Below, in pieces: positions 29,944-37,584 of a stretch of DNA of 64,000 nt (the stretch's first letter is position 1; each line of letters opens with the position of its first letter). A program made the position numbers and the translations under genes. A model generated the notes under the pieces. That model had not been told where the DNA came from and searched no databases. It was given only the letters and a program-made list of their open reading frames with translations. The DNA comes from Microbispora rosea subsp. aerata (GTDB lineage: Bacteria > Actinomycetota > Actinomycetes > Streptosporangiales > Streptosporangiaceae): assembly GCF_014647835.1 (NCBI RefSeq), contig NZ_BMPY01000001.1:124001-188000 (forward strand), in the 5' to 3' direction.

Positions 29944-30843
29944 ATGAGCGAACCGAGAAATGCCGCCGACGGGGGCGGGCACGCGTCTCCCGGACCGCAC
30001 CCTCGGCACCACCGCCTCTCGCACCACGAGCCCGTGCAGCCCGAGCGCGTACGGCACGAGCCCGGGCACCACGGCGCGCGGTCCTGGCGACGGGAGATCG
30101 CGGAGCTGGCCGCGCTCTTCCTCGCCGTCGGCCTCGCCCACGTGCTCACCACCCTGCTCGGCCACCGGGACCCCGGCCCGGTGGTCCTCATCGGCCTCGG
30201 CCTGGCGCTCATCCTCGGCTCGGCCGCGCACCGGCGGCTTTCGGCCTCGGGTGGCGTACGGCGGCGGGCCCGCGTCCGGGCCGGGCAGCCCACGAGCCTG
30301 TGGCGTGTGCGGGCCAGGGTCGCCGAGCGCCCCGGCCGCCTCGCCGCGCTCGCCGGGGCGTTCGCCGGGCTGCGCTGCAACATCCTCGCCCTGCAGATCG
30401 CGCCCGCGGGCAGCGCCGCCATGACGCCGGGAGACGGCGACGCCCTGGACGAGTTCATCGTCGAGGCCCCGGCCTCGCTCACGCCCCTCGACCTGTGGCG
30501 CGCCGTCGACCGGGCCGGCGGGGCGGACACGATCATCGTCCCCGCCCAGGTCAGGGACCTCATCGACCCCGGCATCCAGGCGCTGCTGCTCGGCCGGCGC
30601 GTACGGGACGACCCCGGCGAGCTGATCGCGGCGATGACCGAGCTGCTGCGCACGGCGGACATCCGCAGGCATGGTCCCGGCGAGCCCGTTCCCGAGGCGG
30701 GACCGACCGTCATGACCGTTCCCGTGTACGACGGCGGCGTCCTGGTGGCGCGGCGGCCGGACCTGCCGTTCACGCCGACCGAGACGGCGCGGGCCGCCGC
30801 GCTGGCCGCGGCGGCCCGGCAACATCAGTGGGCGGACGAGTGA
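29944..30843 (+). CDS. Membrane-anchored ACT-domain protein
   Basis: The protein has a His/Pro-rich cytoplasmic N-terminus (residues 1-50, with many HH and HHE words) and two hydrophobic helices (about 55-75 and 80-98). An ACT domain of LWRVRARVAERPGRLAALAGAFAGL type (about 120-200) follows. ACT domains bind amino acids or other small ligands. A membrane-tethered ACT sensor without an enzyme domain is uncommon. The C-terminal part (about 210-300) is not recognised. The ATG has no Shine-Dalgarno sequence; a TTG nine bases upstream is possible. The gene converges on the AKR gene with an eight-base gap. Confidence 0.65.
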   Translation: MSEPRNAADGGGHASPGPHPRHHRLSHHEPVQPERVRHEPGHHGARSWRREIAELAALFLAVGLAHVLTTLLGHRDPGPVVLIGLGLALILGSAAHRRLSASGGVRRRARVRAGQPTSLWRVRARVAERPGRLAALAGAFAGLRCNILALQIAPAGSAAMTPGDGDALDEFIVEAPASLTPLDLWRAVDRAGGADTIIVPAQVRDLIDPGIQALLLGRRVRDDPGELIAAMTELLRTADIRRHGPGEPVPEAGPTVMTVPVYDGGVLVARRPDLPFTPTETARAAALAAAARQHQWADE

Positions 30844-30851
30844 GGTAGCCC

Positions 30852-31715
30852 TCAGGCCGTCGCGTCGAGCCGGGCGAGCTCCTCCGGCGACAGCTCCAGG
30901 TCGACCGCCTTCACCGAGTCGAGGATCGTCTCCGGACGCGACGCGCCGGGGATCGGGATCACCACCGGCGCCTTGGCCAGCATCCAGGCCAGGCACACCT
31001 GGTGCGGGCTCACGTTGTGGTCGCGCGCCACCTCCGCGAACGACGCGAAGCGGGAGCCCAGCTCGCCCGCCTTGGCGATGCCGCCGAACGGGCTCCACGG
31101 CAGGAACGCGACGTCCATCTCCGCGCACAGCTCCAGCTCCGGCTCGCTGGAGCGGAACGCCGGGGAGAACTGGTTCTGCACGCTGACCAGACGGCCCCCG
31201 AGGATGTCGTTGGCCTGCCGGATCTGCTCGGGGTTGGCGTTCGAGATGCCGGCGTAGCGGATCTTGCCCGCGTCCAGCAGATCGCGGATCGCCCCGACCG
31301 AGTCCTCGTACGGCACCCGCGGGTCGGGCCGGTGGAACTGGTAGAGGCCGATCGCCTCGACGCCGAGCCGCTTGAGCGACGCCTCGCAGGCCTGCTTGAG
31401 GTAGTCGGGCGAGCCGTTCTGCGTCCACGTGCCGTCACCCGGGCGCAGATGCCCGCCCTTGGTGGCGACCAGGACGTTCGAGGTGTCCCCGGAGTAGCCG
31501 GCCAGGGCCTTGGCGATCAGCAGCTCGTTGTGGCCGACCTCGTCCGCGTACAGGTGGTAGGCGTCGGCGGTGTCGATCAACGTCACCCCGGCGTCCAGCG
31601 CCGCGTGGATGGTCGCGATGGAACGCTTCTCGTCGGGCCGCCCCTCGATGGACATCGGCATGCCCCCGAGACCGATCGCGCCGACCTGCACGTCGCCGAT
31701 GCGGCGAGTCCGCAT
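30852..31715 (-). CDS. Aldo/keto reductase
   Basis: This 287-residue TIM-barrel oxidoreductase has the AKR tetrad: Asp and Tyr in LIDTADAYHLYADEVGHNE, Lys in VATKGGH, and His in LYQFHRPDP. The NADPH-binding end is IPIPGASRPETILDS. It should reduce carbonyls with NADPH. The start is the Met of MRTRRIGDVQVG because AGGGGGA lies upstream. It diverges from a LysR gene and has an 18-base inverted repeat just before it. Confidence 0.9.
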   Translation of the reverse strand: MRTRRIGDVQVGAIGLGGMPMSIEGRPDEKRSIATIHAALDAGVTLIDTADAYHLYADEVGHNELLIAKALAGYSGDTSNVLVATKGGHLRPGDGTWTQNGSPDYLKQACEASLKRLGVEAIGLYQFHRPDPRVPYEDSVGAIRDLLDAGKIRYAGISNANPEQIRQANDILGGRLVSVQNQFSPAFRSSEPELELCAEMDVAFLPWSPFGGIAKAGELGSRFASFAEVARDHNVSPHQVCLAWMLAKAPVVIPIPGASRPETILDSVKAVDLELSPEELARLDATA

Positions 31716-31736
31716 GAAAGATCCCCCTTCAAAGGA

Positions 31737-31754
31737 ACACAGTGAGTTCTGTGT
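31737..31754. promoter_or_regulatory. Inverted repeat in the AKR/LysR divergon
   Basis: ACACAG-TGAGTT-CTGTGT lies 22 bases before the AKR start and 75 before the LysR start. It is a reasonable LysR-type binding site, controlling the reductase and repressing the regulator gene. Confidence 0.5.
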
Positions 31755-31828
31755 CCTATCCTGCGGATTCGGCATTAAGCCGTCCAACAGAAGATTTCGA
31801 TCGCATTGAGCAACGTGGGTGATGAACG

Positions 31829-32794
31829 GTGGAGCTGCGGCAGCTCAGATACTTCGTGGCGGTCGCCGAGGAGAGCCACTTCACACGCGCAGCCGAGCGC
31901 CTGCACATCGCGCAGTCCGGCCTGTCGGCGTCCATCCGCGCGCTGGAACGGGAGCTGGGCGCCGACCTGTTCCGGCGCAACACCCGGCAGGTGCGGCTCA
32001 CGCCCGCGGGCCGGGCGCTGCTCACGGAGGCCCGGCGGGCGCTCGCGGCGAGCGAGGCCGCCCGTGACGCCGTGGCCGCCGTCCAGGGCCTGCTGCGCGG
32101 ATCGCTGTCCATCGGCTGCCTGCAGTGCCTGCACGCGGTGGATCTGCCGACGGTGCTCGCCACGTTCGTGGCGGCCCATCCCGCGATCGACATCCGGCTG
32201 CGCCACGGCGGCTCGGGCGAGCTGGTCGAGCAGGTGCGCGAGGGCTGCCTCGATCTCGCCCTGGTCTCCCGTCCGGCGCGCGAGCCCGACGACGTCGTGG
32301 TGACCCCGCTCGCGGCCGAGCCGCTCGTGCTCGCCTGCGCGCCTGATCACCCGCTGGCCGTACGGCCCGGGGTGGAGCTGGGGGCGCTGCGCGGGGAGCG
32401 GTTCGTGGACTTCCCTCCCGACTGGGGCACCCGGACGCGGGCCGACGAGGCGCTGGCCGCCGCGGGCGTCGACCGGCACGTGGCCCTGGAGGTCACCGAC
32501 GTCCACTCCCTGCTCGACCTCGTGGGCAACGGCCTCGGCGTCGCCCTGGTCCCGAAGTCGTTCTCGATGAAGACGACCCGAGTGCGCTTCCTGGAGCTCG
32601 CCGAGCCCGCGCCGATGTGGGAGACCGTGGCGGTGAGCGGGGCGCCCGGCGGCGCCGCCGCGACGGCGCTGCTGGAGGAGATCTACCGCGCCGCCCGGCT
32701 CCAGGAACACGCACCGCCCCGAAGGTGCGCGGCACATGAAGCCGTTCATGAAGTCGACAGGCCGGTCGAGAGCGCCGTCAGCGGACGCGCCTAG
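31829..32794 (+). CDS. LysR-family regulator
   Basis: The 321-residue protein has the LysR winged helix at its N-terminus (MELRQLRYFVAVAEESHFTRAAERLHIAQSGLS...) and a two-lobed periplasmic-binding-like effector domain. It starts at GTG with no strong ribosome-binding site. Divergence from the aldo/keto reductase suggests that gene as target. About 25 residues at the C-terminus are beyond the usual end. Confidence 0.9.
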   Translation: MELRQLRYFVAVAEESHFTRAAERLHIAQSGLSASIRALERELGADLFRRNTRQVRLTPAGRALLTEARRALAASEAARDAVAAVQGLLRGSLSIGCLQCLHAVDLPTVLATFVAAHPAIDIRLRHGGSGELVEQVREGCLDLALVSRPAREPDDVVVTPLAAEPLVLACAPDHPLAVRPGVELGALRGERFVDFPPDWGTRTRADEALAAAGVDRHVALEVTDVHSLLDLVGNGLGVALVPKSFSMKTTRVRFLELAEPAPMWETVAVSGAPGGAAATALLEEIYRAARLQEHAPPRRCAAHEAVHEVDRPVESAVSGRA

Positions 32795-32843
32795 CCCGCC
32801 CCGGCCAGGTCCTCACCTCCGGCTCCGGCCGCTGCCGACCAGC

Positions 32844-32890
32844 CCAAATTTGGCAACAGAAGGCCAAAAATCACCCAAGTTGGTATATAA
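32844..32890 (+). promoter_or_regulatory. Promoter region with paired CCAA/TTGG palindromes
   Basis: CCAAATTTGG (32844-32853) and CCAAGTTGG (32875-32883) are palindromes of the same type. Their centres are about 30.5 bases apart, roughly three helical turns. TATATAA (32884-32890) adjoins the second and is the best -10 candidate, so the second site would block the promoter. The small CxC gene begins about 60 bases later. Confidence 0.5.
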
Positions 32891-32951
32891 CACCTCATAA
32901 GGAAACGGGGTTCGGGCCCCGGACAGCCGACGACCACGAAGGCGGCCTCTC

Positions 32952-33095
32952 ATGAGCATGCACGTCCACGTCCGGCTCACCGACGGTTACGCCGTCACCG
33001 AGGACGGACAGCTGCTGGAGCACAGCAGCTGCCACTGCGGCGCCTCCTGGGAGAAGACGTACCGAGTGGACGAGGGCAAGCCGGAAAGCATCTGA
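32952..33095 (+). CDS. 47-residue CHC protein
   Basis: This small protein begins MSMHVHVRLTDGYAV and contains a compact CHC motif (HSSCHCGASWEKTYRVDE). Two Cys and nearby His could bind a metal or form a redox site. It is too small for routine gene calls, but a good promoter-like region and palindromes precede it. The coding start has only a weak purine stretch upstream. I do not know the family. Confidence 0.5.
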   Translation: MSMHVHVRLTDGYAVTEDGQLLEHSSCHCGASWEKTYRVDEGKPESI

Positions 33096-33149
33096 ACACC
33101 CCGCGGGTCCCGGCGGCCCGGCGGAGCGCTCACCGCTGATCCGAAGGCC

Positions 33150-33486
33150 CGTCTCGGGGCCTCCGGCTGGGCTTGACCGCGACGAAGCCGGTGGACTCGG
33201 CGACACCAACCGGCAGGCCGGGCTGCCGCGGCCGCTCGTCACCGGCAAGCCCGTCATGACCGTCGGCGGCTTCAACGGCACCGACCCCGCGCTCACGCTG
33301 GAGCGGTTCCGGCAGCACGTCGCCGAGGGACGGATCCACTACTTCATCGGCACAGGGATGAGCCTGGGCCGCGGCGCGACGGGCGGCAGCGACGAGGCCG
33401 CCCGGATCGCCGCATGGGTGCAGGAAACCAAGCCGGCGGACGACGGGCAGACCGGGCCTCTCCCCAAGTCGGGTGGTTCTCACTAG
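33150..33486 (+). pseudogene. Remnant of a GT39/ArnT-like glycosyltransferase C-terminus
   Basis: The frame reads LVTGKPVMTVGGFNGTDPAL, then LERFRQHVAEGRIHYFIGTG and AARIAAWVQE. This is the hallmark end of actinobacterial PMT-family (YkcB-like) membrane glycosyltransferases, whose soluble C-terminal domain contains IGGFNGTDPxPTLxxF and IHYFI. None of the ten or so membrane helices expected upstream is present. It is a truncated 3' fragment of about 110 codons. Confidence 0.6.
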
Positions 33487-33528
33487 GCTGATCCAGAAGT
33501 TTCCTCTGTTTTGGTGCTGGAGCCGCTC

Positions 33529-35109
33529 ATGTCCCCTGCCTCGCCGGATGTCGCCCTCGCCCGCCGCCAGTCGCTCGCGGACCTGCTACGGCGCTCCGCC
33601 CGGCGGCACCCCGGCCGCCTGGCCGTGGCGGACGCGACGCAGAGTCGTACGTACGCCGAACTGGACGAGGACGTGACACGGGTGGCGGGCGCGCTGGCCG
33701 CCCGGGGCGTGCGTCCCGGAGACCGCGTGGCGGTGCTGTCGCGCAACAGCGTGGATTATGTGCGGACGATCTTCGGCGTGGCCCGCGCCGGGGCCGTCCT
33801 CGTGCCGGTCAACTTCATGCTCGGGGCCGACGAGGTCGCCTACGTCCTGTCCCATTCCGGCGCGGTCGCGCTGATCGCGCAGGACGCGCTGCTGCCCGTG
33901 GCCCGGGACGCCGCCAAGCAGGCCGACCGCCTGCGGCTGCGGATGGTGTACGGCACGCCGGACGAGGGCTGGGAGCCGTTCGCGTCGCTGCTGGACGAGG
34001 AGGTGGCCGAGCCGGTCGTGCCGATCGGGCCCGACGACCCCGCGCAGATCCTCTACACGTCGGGCACGGAGTCGCGCCCGAAGGGCGCCATGCTGTCCCA
34101 CGCCGCGCTGATCGCGCAGTACGCGAGCTGCGTCATCGACGGCGGCATGACCCGCGACGACGTCGAACTGCACGCGATGCCGCTGTTCCACTGCGCGCAG
34201 CAGCACTGCTTCCTGGTGCCGGACATCCAGCTCGGCGCCTCCAGCCACATCCTTCCCGGCGCCGACCCCGCCGCCGTGCTGGAGGCGATCGAGCGGCATC
34301 GCGTGACCAAGTTCTTCGCGCCGCCCACGGTGTGGATCTCGCTGCTGCGCCACCCGGACTTCGACCGGCGCGACCTGTCCTCGCTCCGCAAGGGCTACTA
34401 CGGCGCGGCGATCATGCCGGTCGAGGTGCTGCGGGAGATCGGCGAGCGGCTGCCGGACGTGCGCCTGTGGAACTTCTACGGCCAGACCGAGATGGCCCCG
34501 GTCGCGGTGATGCTGCAGCCGGAGGACCAGATCCGCAAGGCGGGCTCGGCCGGCCAGGCCGCCCTCAACGTCGAGACCAGGGTCGTGGACGCCGACGGGA
34601 ACGACGTCCCCCCCGGGGAGATCGGCGAGATCGTGCACCGCAGCCCGCACGCGATCCTCGGCTACCTGGACGACCCGGAGAAGACCGCCGAGGCGTTCCG
34701 GGGCGGCTGGTTCCACTCGGGCGACCTCGGCGTGATGGACGAAGAGGGCTACCTCACGGTCGTCGACCGGATCAAGGACATGATCAAGACCGGCGGGGAG
34801 AACGTCGCCAGCCGCGAGGTCGAGGAGGTCATCTACGAGCATCCGGCGGTCGCGGAGGTCGCCGTCGTCGGCATCCGCCACCCGAGCTGGATCGAGGCCG
34901 TCGTCGCGATCGTGGTGACCAAGCCGGGCGTGACCGTCACCGAGGAGGAACTACGCGCCCACGTCCGGTCGCGGCTCGCCGGGTTCAAAGTGCCCAAGGC
35001 CGTCGCGTTCGTGGACGCGCTGCCGAAGAACCCGAGCGGCAAGATCCTCAAGCGAGAGCTCCGGGAGCGCCACGCCGCCCTCGCCGACCGCATCCCCGGC
35101 ACCCGCTGA
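33529..35109 (+). CDS. Acyl-CoA synthetase (FadD-like)
   Basis: The 526-residue ANL-superfamily enzyme activates a carboxylic acid as acyl-AMP and transfers it to CoA. It has the P-loop-like ILYTSGTESRPKGAMLSH (about residues 178-195), the NFYGQTEMA block, FHSGDLGVMDEEGYLTVVDRIKD, and the catalytic Lys in KNPSGKILKREL near the end. Medium or long fatty acids are most likely; aromatic acids cannot be excluded. The ATG with GGAG six bases upstream was chosen. It is monocistronic and followed by a strong hairpin. Confidence 0.9.
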   Translation: MSPASPDVALARRQSLADLLRRSARRHPGRLAVADATQSRTYAELDEDVTRVAGALAARGVRPGDRVAVLSRNSVDYVRTIFGVARAGAVLVPVNFMLGADEVAYVLSHSGAVALIAQDALLPVARDAAKQADRLRLRMVYGTPDEGWEPFASLLDEEVAEPVVPIGPDDPAQILYTSGTESRPKGAMLSHAALIAQYASCVIDGGMTRDDVELHAMPLFHCAQQHCFLVPDIQLGASSHILPGADPAAVLEAIERHRVTKFFAPPTVWISLLRHPDFDRRDLSSLRKGYYGAAIMPVEVLREIGERLPDVRLWNFYGQTEMAPVAVMLQPEDQIRKAGSAGQAALNVETRVVDADGNDVPPGEIGEIVHRSPHAILGYLDDPEKTAEAFRGGWFHSGDLGVMDEEGYLTVVDRIKDMIKTGGENVASREVEEVIYEHPAVAEVAVVGIRHPSWIEAVVAIVVTKPGVTVTEEELRAHVRSRLAGFKVPKAVAFVDALPKNPSGKILKRELRERHAALADRIPGTR

Positions 35110-35170
35110 GCGACAAGCCTGTCGATCGGCCCCGCCCAGGGCCTGTTCGCCAGAGTGAATTTCGGCCGCG

Positions 35171-35203
35171 GTCAGGTCGCGGCATGCGGTGGCGCGACCT
35201 GAC
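35171..35203 (+). terminator. Terminator of the acyl-CoA synthetase gene
   Basis: GTCAGGTCGCG and CGCGACCTGAC form a perfect eleven-base-pair stem with an eleven-base loop, 62 bases after the stop codon. Confidence 0.55.
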
Positions 35204-35430
35204 GCACGGACTCGGCCGGCGCGGTGCCGCGACGGATCCAGCTGTCACGCTGACGCTGTCGCCGCACCGGCGTGGTGGTGGCGACCCGGCCTGGCGGCGT
35301 ACGCCGGACGGGGCGATCTGGCGCACCACGCGCACCCCCGAGGGGCCCGCCACGCTGCGCGTGAATCCGACGAGGCCCTCGGCAGATCGCGCAAGGTCTG
35401 CGCCGACTTCGGCGCTCATTCCGTACGCGG
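35184..35430 (+). pseudogene. Possible N-terminal fragment of an AlkA-type glycosylase
   Basis: The frame beginning MRWRDLTHGL continues with VTLTLSPHRRGGGDPAWRRT and PDGAIWRTTRTPEGPATLRV. This resembles the N-terminal domain of a second actinobacterial group of 3-methyladenine glycosylases. The glycosylase core is absent and the frame runs into the convergent pcm gene. I read it as a 5' remnant left by a deletion. Confidence 0.4.
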
Positions 35431-36087
35431 TCACGACGGGTAGCCGTAGCGGCCGTGGAGGCGGACGAAGCGGGCCAGCGTGAGGACCTGGCGGGGTTCC
35501 AGGCCGATGACGGTGCGCTCGAACAGCACGACCTCCTCCCGGCCACCGGTGCCGATCGGCTGCACCAGGCGTCCACCATGCCGCAACTGCTCGACCAGCG
35601 GCGCGGGGACCGTGGGGAAAGCGGCGGAGACGATGACGGCGTCGTACGGGGCGTGCTCGGGCACGCCCCGGCCGCCGTCGCCGACGAGCACCTCCGCGTT
35701 GCGGATGCCCTGCCGGGCGAGGTTGCGCCGGGCACCGCGCACGAGGTCGGGCCACAGCTCGACGCTGACCACGTCGGCGGCCAGGCGGGCGAGCAACGCG
35801 GTCTGGTAACCGAGGCCGCTGCCGACCTCCAGCACATGCTCCCGGCCCGTGAGCCCCAGCCCCTCGATCATCCTCGCCGACAGCGACGGCTGGGTGGTCA
35901 CCTGTCCGTGCGCGATGGGAATCGGCACGTCCTCGTACGCGTGGGCGATGTGCTCGGCGGGGACGAAACCGGCTCTCGGGGTCGAGCGCACGGCCTGGAG
36001 CAGACGCTCGTCACAAATTCCCGCTGCCCGGACGGCCCGGACGAGGTCTTCGGGACTGGCGGCTGCGGTCACGTCCACCACGCTCAC
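35431..36087 (-). CDS. pcm: Protein-L-isoaspartate O-methyltransferase
   Basis: The 218-residue enzyme should methylate isoaspartyl residues in aged proteins with SAM, starting their repair. It has the family N-terminus (RLLQAVRSTPRAGFVP), the conserved GQVTTQPSLSARMIEGL and the SAM-binding loop VLEVGSGLGYQTALLA. The C-terminal block ends RYGYPS. It is monocistronic. Confidence 0.92.
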   Translation of the reverse strand: MSVVDVTAAASPEDLVRAVRAAGICDERLLQAVRSTPRAGFVPAEHIAHAYEDVPIPIAHGQVTTQPSLSARMIEGLGLTGREHVLEVGSGLGYQTALLARLAADVVSVELWPDLVRGARRNLARQGIRNAEVLVGDGGRGVPEHAPYDAVIVSAAFPTVPAPLVEQLRHGGRLVQPIGTGGREEVVLFERTVIGLEPRQVLTLARFVRLHGRYGYPS

Positions 36088-36397
36088 GTTCGACGGCGAG
36101 CGAACCGCCCCTCTCCGGCGGCCCGCTCACCCCGGGTGATGCCCCCTCAACCGCACCGGAACCCGAGGATGCCCGACGACGCCCGCACGACCGGACGCCG
36201 AGGGCCAGCGCGCGGACGCGGCCGGTACCGCCGCCTCATCTGGCCGCACGGAAACCTGGGGCAACCGACCGGACCGTTGGCTGGGTGCGGAGGTCCGGTA
36301 TGTGGACACGGGTGGTTGCCGAGCGGGTGGGCTGGTTCCTAGGGCCTGCGGCCTTGACGGTGCCGGGGGCGAGTGCGGCCGATCTGGTCTGCCGGGA
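36088..36397. other. Intergenic stretch
   Basis: About 310 bases without a supportable gene. It is the upstream region of pcm and the downstream region of the isochorismatase-fold gene. No palindrome or promoter stood out. Confidence 0.4.
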
Positions 36398-36955
36398 TCA
36401 ATCGGCGGCGAAGGTCACCTCCGCCGTGTTGACGGTCTCCGCGCGGCGGCCGGGGGCGCTCTGGTACTGCCAGTAGAGGTTCGTGTGGGCGATCACCTGC
36501 TCGGGCGCGGGCGCCCCGTAGGCGGTGAGGTCCTCGGTGGTGTGCGCGTCGCCGACCAGTGTCACGTCGTATCCGCGGACGAACGCCCCGTGGATGGTCG
36601 AGCGGATGCACGCGTCGGTCTGGGCGCCCGTGACGACGAGCCGGCCCACCCCGCGCTCGGCGAGCACCGCCTCCAGGTCGGTGTCTTCGAACGAGTCGCC
36701 GTACCTCTTGTGGACGAGCGGCTCCGCGTCGTCGCGGACGAGCTCCGGCACGTACTTCCAGCTCTCGCTGCCGTACGGAAGGTCGTCGTCGGAGTGCTGC
36801 ACCCAGATCACCGGCACGTCCTCCGCGCGTGCCTTGCCCACCAGGGTGTCGATGTTGGCGATCACGGCGTCGCGGTTGAAGGCGCCGGCCACCACGCCGT
36901 TTTGGACATCGATGACCAGCAGCGCGGTGGTGGGACGGTCGGCAAGGGTCGTCAT
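36398..36955 (-). CDS. Isochorismatase-family cysteine hydrolase
   Basis: The 185-residue protein has the catalytic triad of the family: Asp in LLVIDVQNGVV, Lys in HKRYGDSF and Cys in GAQTDACIRST. Members hydrolyse amides and related bonds (nicotinamidase, N-carbamoylsarcosine amidase). The exact substrate is not evident. The start is the Met of MTTLADRP; an upstream frame extension lacks a ribosome-binding site. It diverges from nsrR across about 125 bases that hold an NsrR-like site, so it could be affected by it. Confidence 0.88.
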   Translation of the reverse strand: MTTLADRPTTALLVIDVQNGVVAGAFNRDAVIANIDTLVGKARAEDVPVIWVQHSDDDLPYGSESWKYVPELVRDDAEPLVHKRYGDSFEDTDLEAVLAERGVGRLVVTGAQTDACIRSTIHGAFVRGYDVTLVGDAHTTEDLTAYGAPAPEQVIAHTNLYWQYQSAPGRRAETVNTAEVTFAAD

Positions 36956-37042
36956 GGGCGGTCCGTTCTCGTCGTCGGTCCTGTGCCGCCTCACCCTAGA
37001 CGCGGCCACCGACATTCTCGGGCCCGCGTACGGAGGACCCCA

Positions 37043-37065
37043 AATTGGAGTGCGACATACCGATT
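37043..37065. promoter_or_regulatory. NsrR-like site upstream of nsrR
   Basis: An 11-1-11 inverted repeat runs from AATTGGAGTGC to ACATACCGATT (seven of eleven arm positions pair). It sits 15 bases before the nsrR GTG and fits the NsrR operator format seen in Streptomyces and Escherichia. It suggests autoregulation. Confidence 0.6.
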
Positions 37066-37080
37066 TGCTAGCTTCGACAC

Positions 37081-37509
37081 GTGCGGTTGACGAAGTTCAC
37101 GGACCTGGCCCTGCGCGTCACCATGCGCCTGGCGGTCCTCGAACCAGGGGCGTCGCTCACCACCCGCCAGGTGGCCGAGGCGATGCAGATCCCCTACAAC
37201 CACACCGCCAAGGCCATCGCCCGCCTGCAGCACCTCGGCGTCGTGGAGGCCCGCCGGGGACGCGGGGGCGGCCTGGAACTGACCGATTTCGGCCGTACGG
37301 CGTCGATCGGCTGGCTGGTCCGCGAGCTGGAAGGAGAGGAGGAGGTCGTGACCTGCGAGGGGGACACCCCCTGCCCGCTGCGGGCCGCCTGCAGCCTGCG
37401 CGGCGCGTTGCGCGCGGCGCAGCAGGCCTTCTACGCCTCCCTCGATCCGATCACGGTGGACCAGTTGGCCTCCTCGTCGTCGAGACCGGTGCTGCTCACC
37501 CTCACCTGA
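37081..37509 (+). CDS. nsrR: Nitric-oxide-sensing repressor NsrR (Rrf2 family)
   Basis: The 142-residue Rrf2 protein has an N-terminal winged helix (RQVAEAMQIPYNHTAKAIARL). The three Cys of the iron-sulfur cluster are C92, C98 and C104 in CEGDTPCPLRAAC. Asp8, a fourth cluster ligand in Streptomyces coelicolor NsrR, is conserved. NO damages the 4Fe-4S cluster and releases DNA. The flavohaemoglobin gene follows 75 bases later, with a site in between. It starts at GTG. Confidence 0.93.
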   Translation: MRLTKFTDLALRVTMRLAVLEPGASLTTRQVAEAMQIPYNHTAKAIARLQHLGVVEARRGRGGGLELTDFGRTASIGWLVRELEGEEEVVTCEGDTPCPLRAACSLRGALRAAQQAFYASLDPITVDQLASSSSRPVLLTLT

Positions 37510-37551
37510 CCCGCGCGAACGGCACGCGGGAACGGTAGTTCCACGGCGTTA

Positions 37552-37574
37552 AATTTGCATCTCGGATACCAATT
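37552..37574 (+). promoter_or_regulatory. NsrR-like site upstream of hmp
   Basis: A 23-base element with left arm AATTTGCATCT and right arm GGATACCAATT (eight of eleven positions pair) ends ten bases before the flavohaemoglobin ATG. It shares the AA...GCATCT...GAT.CCA.TT skeleton of S. coelicolor hmpA sites as I recall them. Bound NsrR would block the start region. Confidence 0.7.
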
Positions 37575-37584
37575 TGGAGGATCC

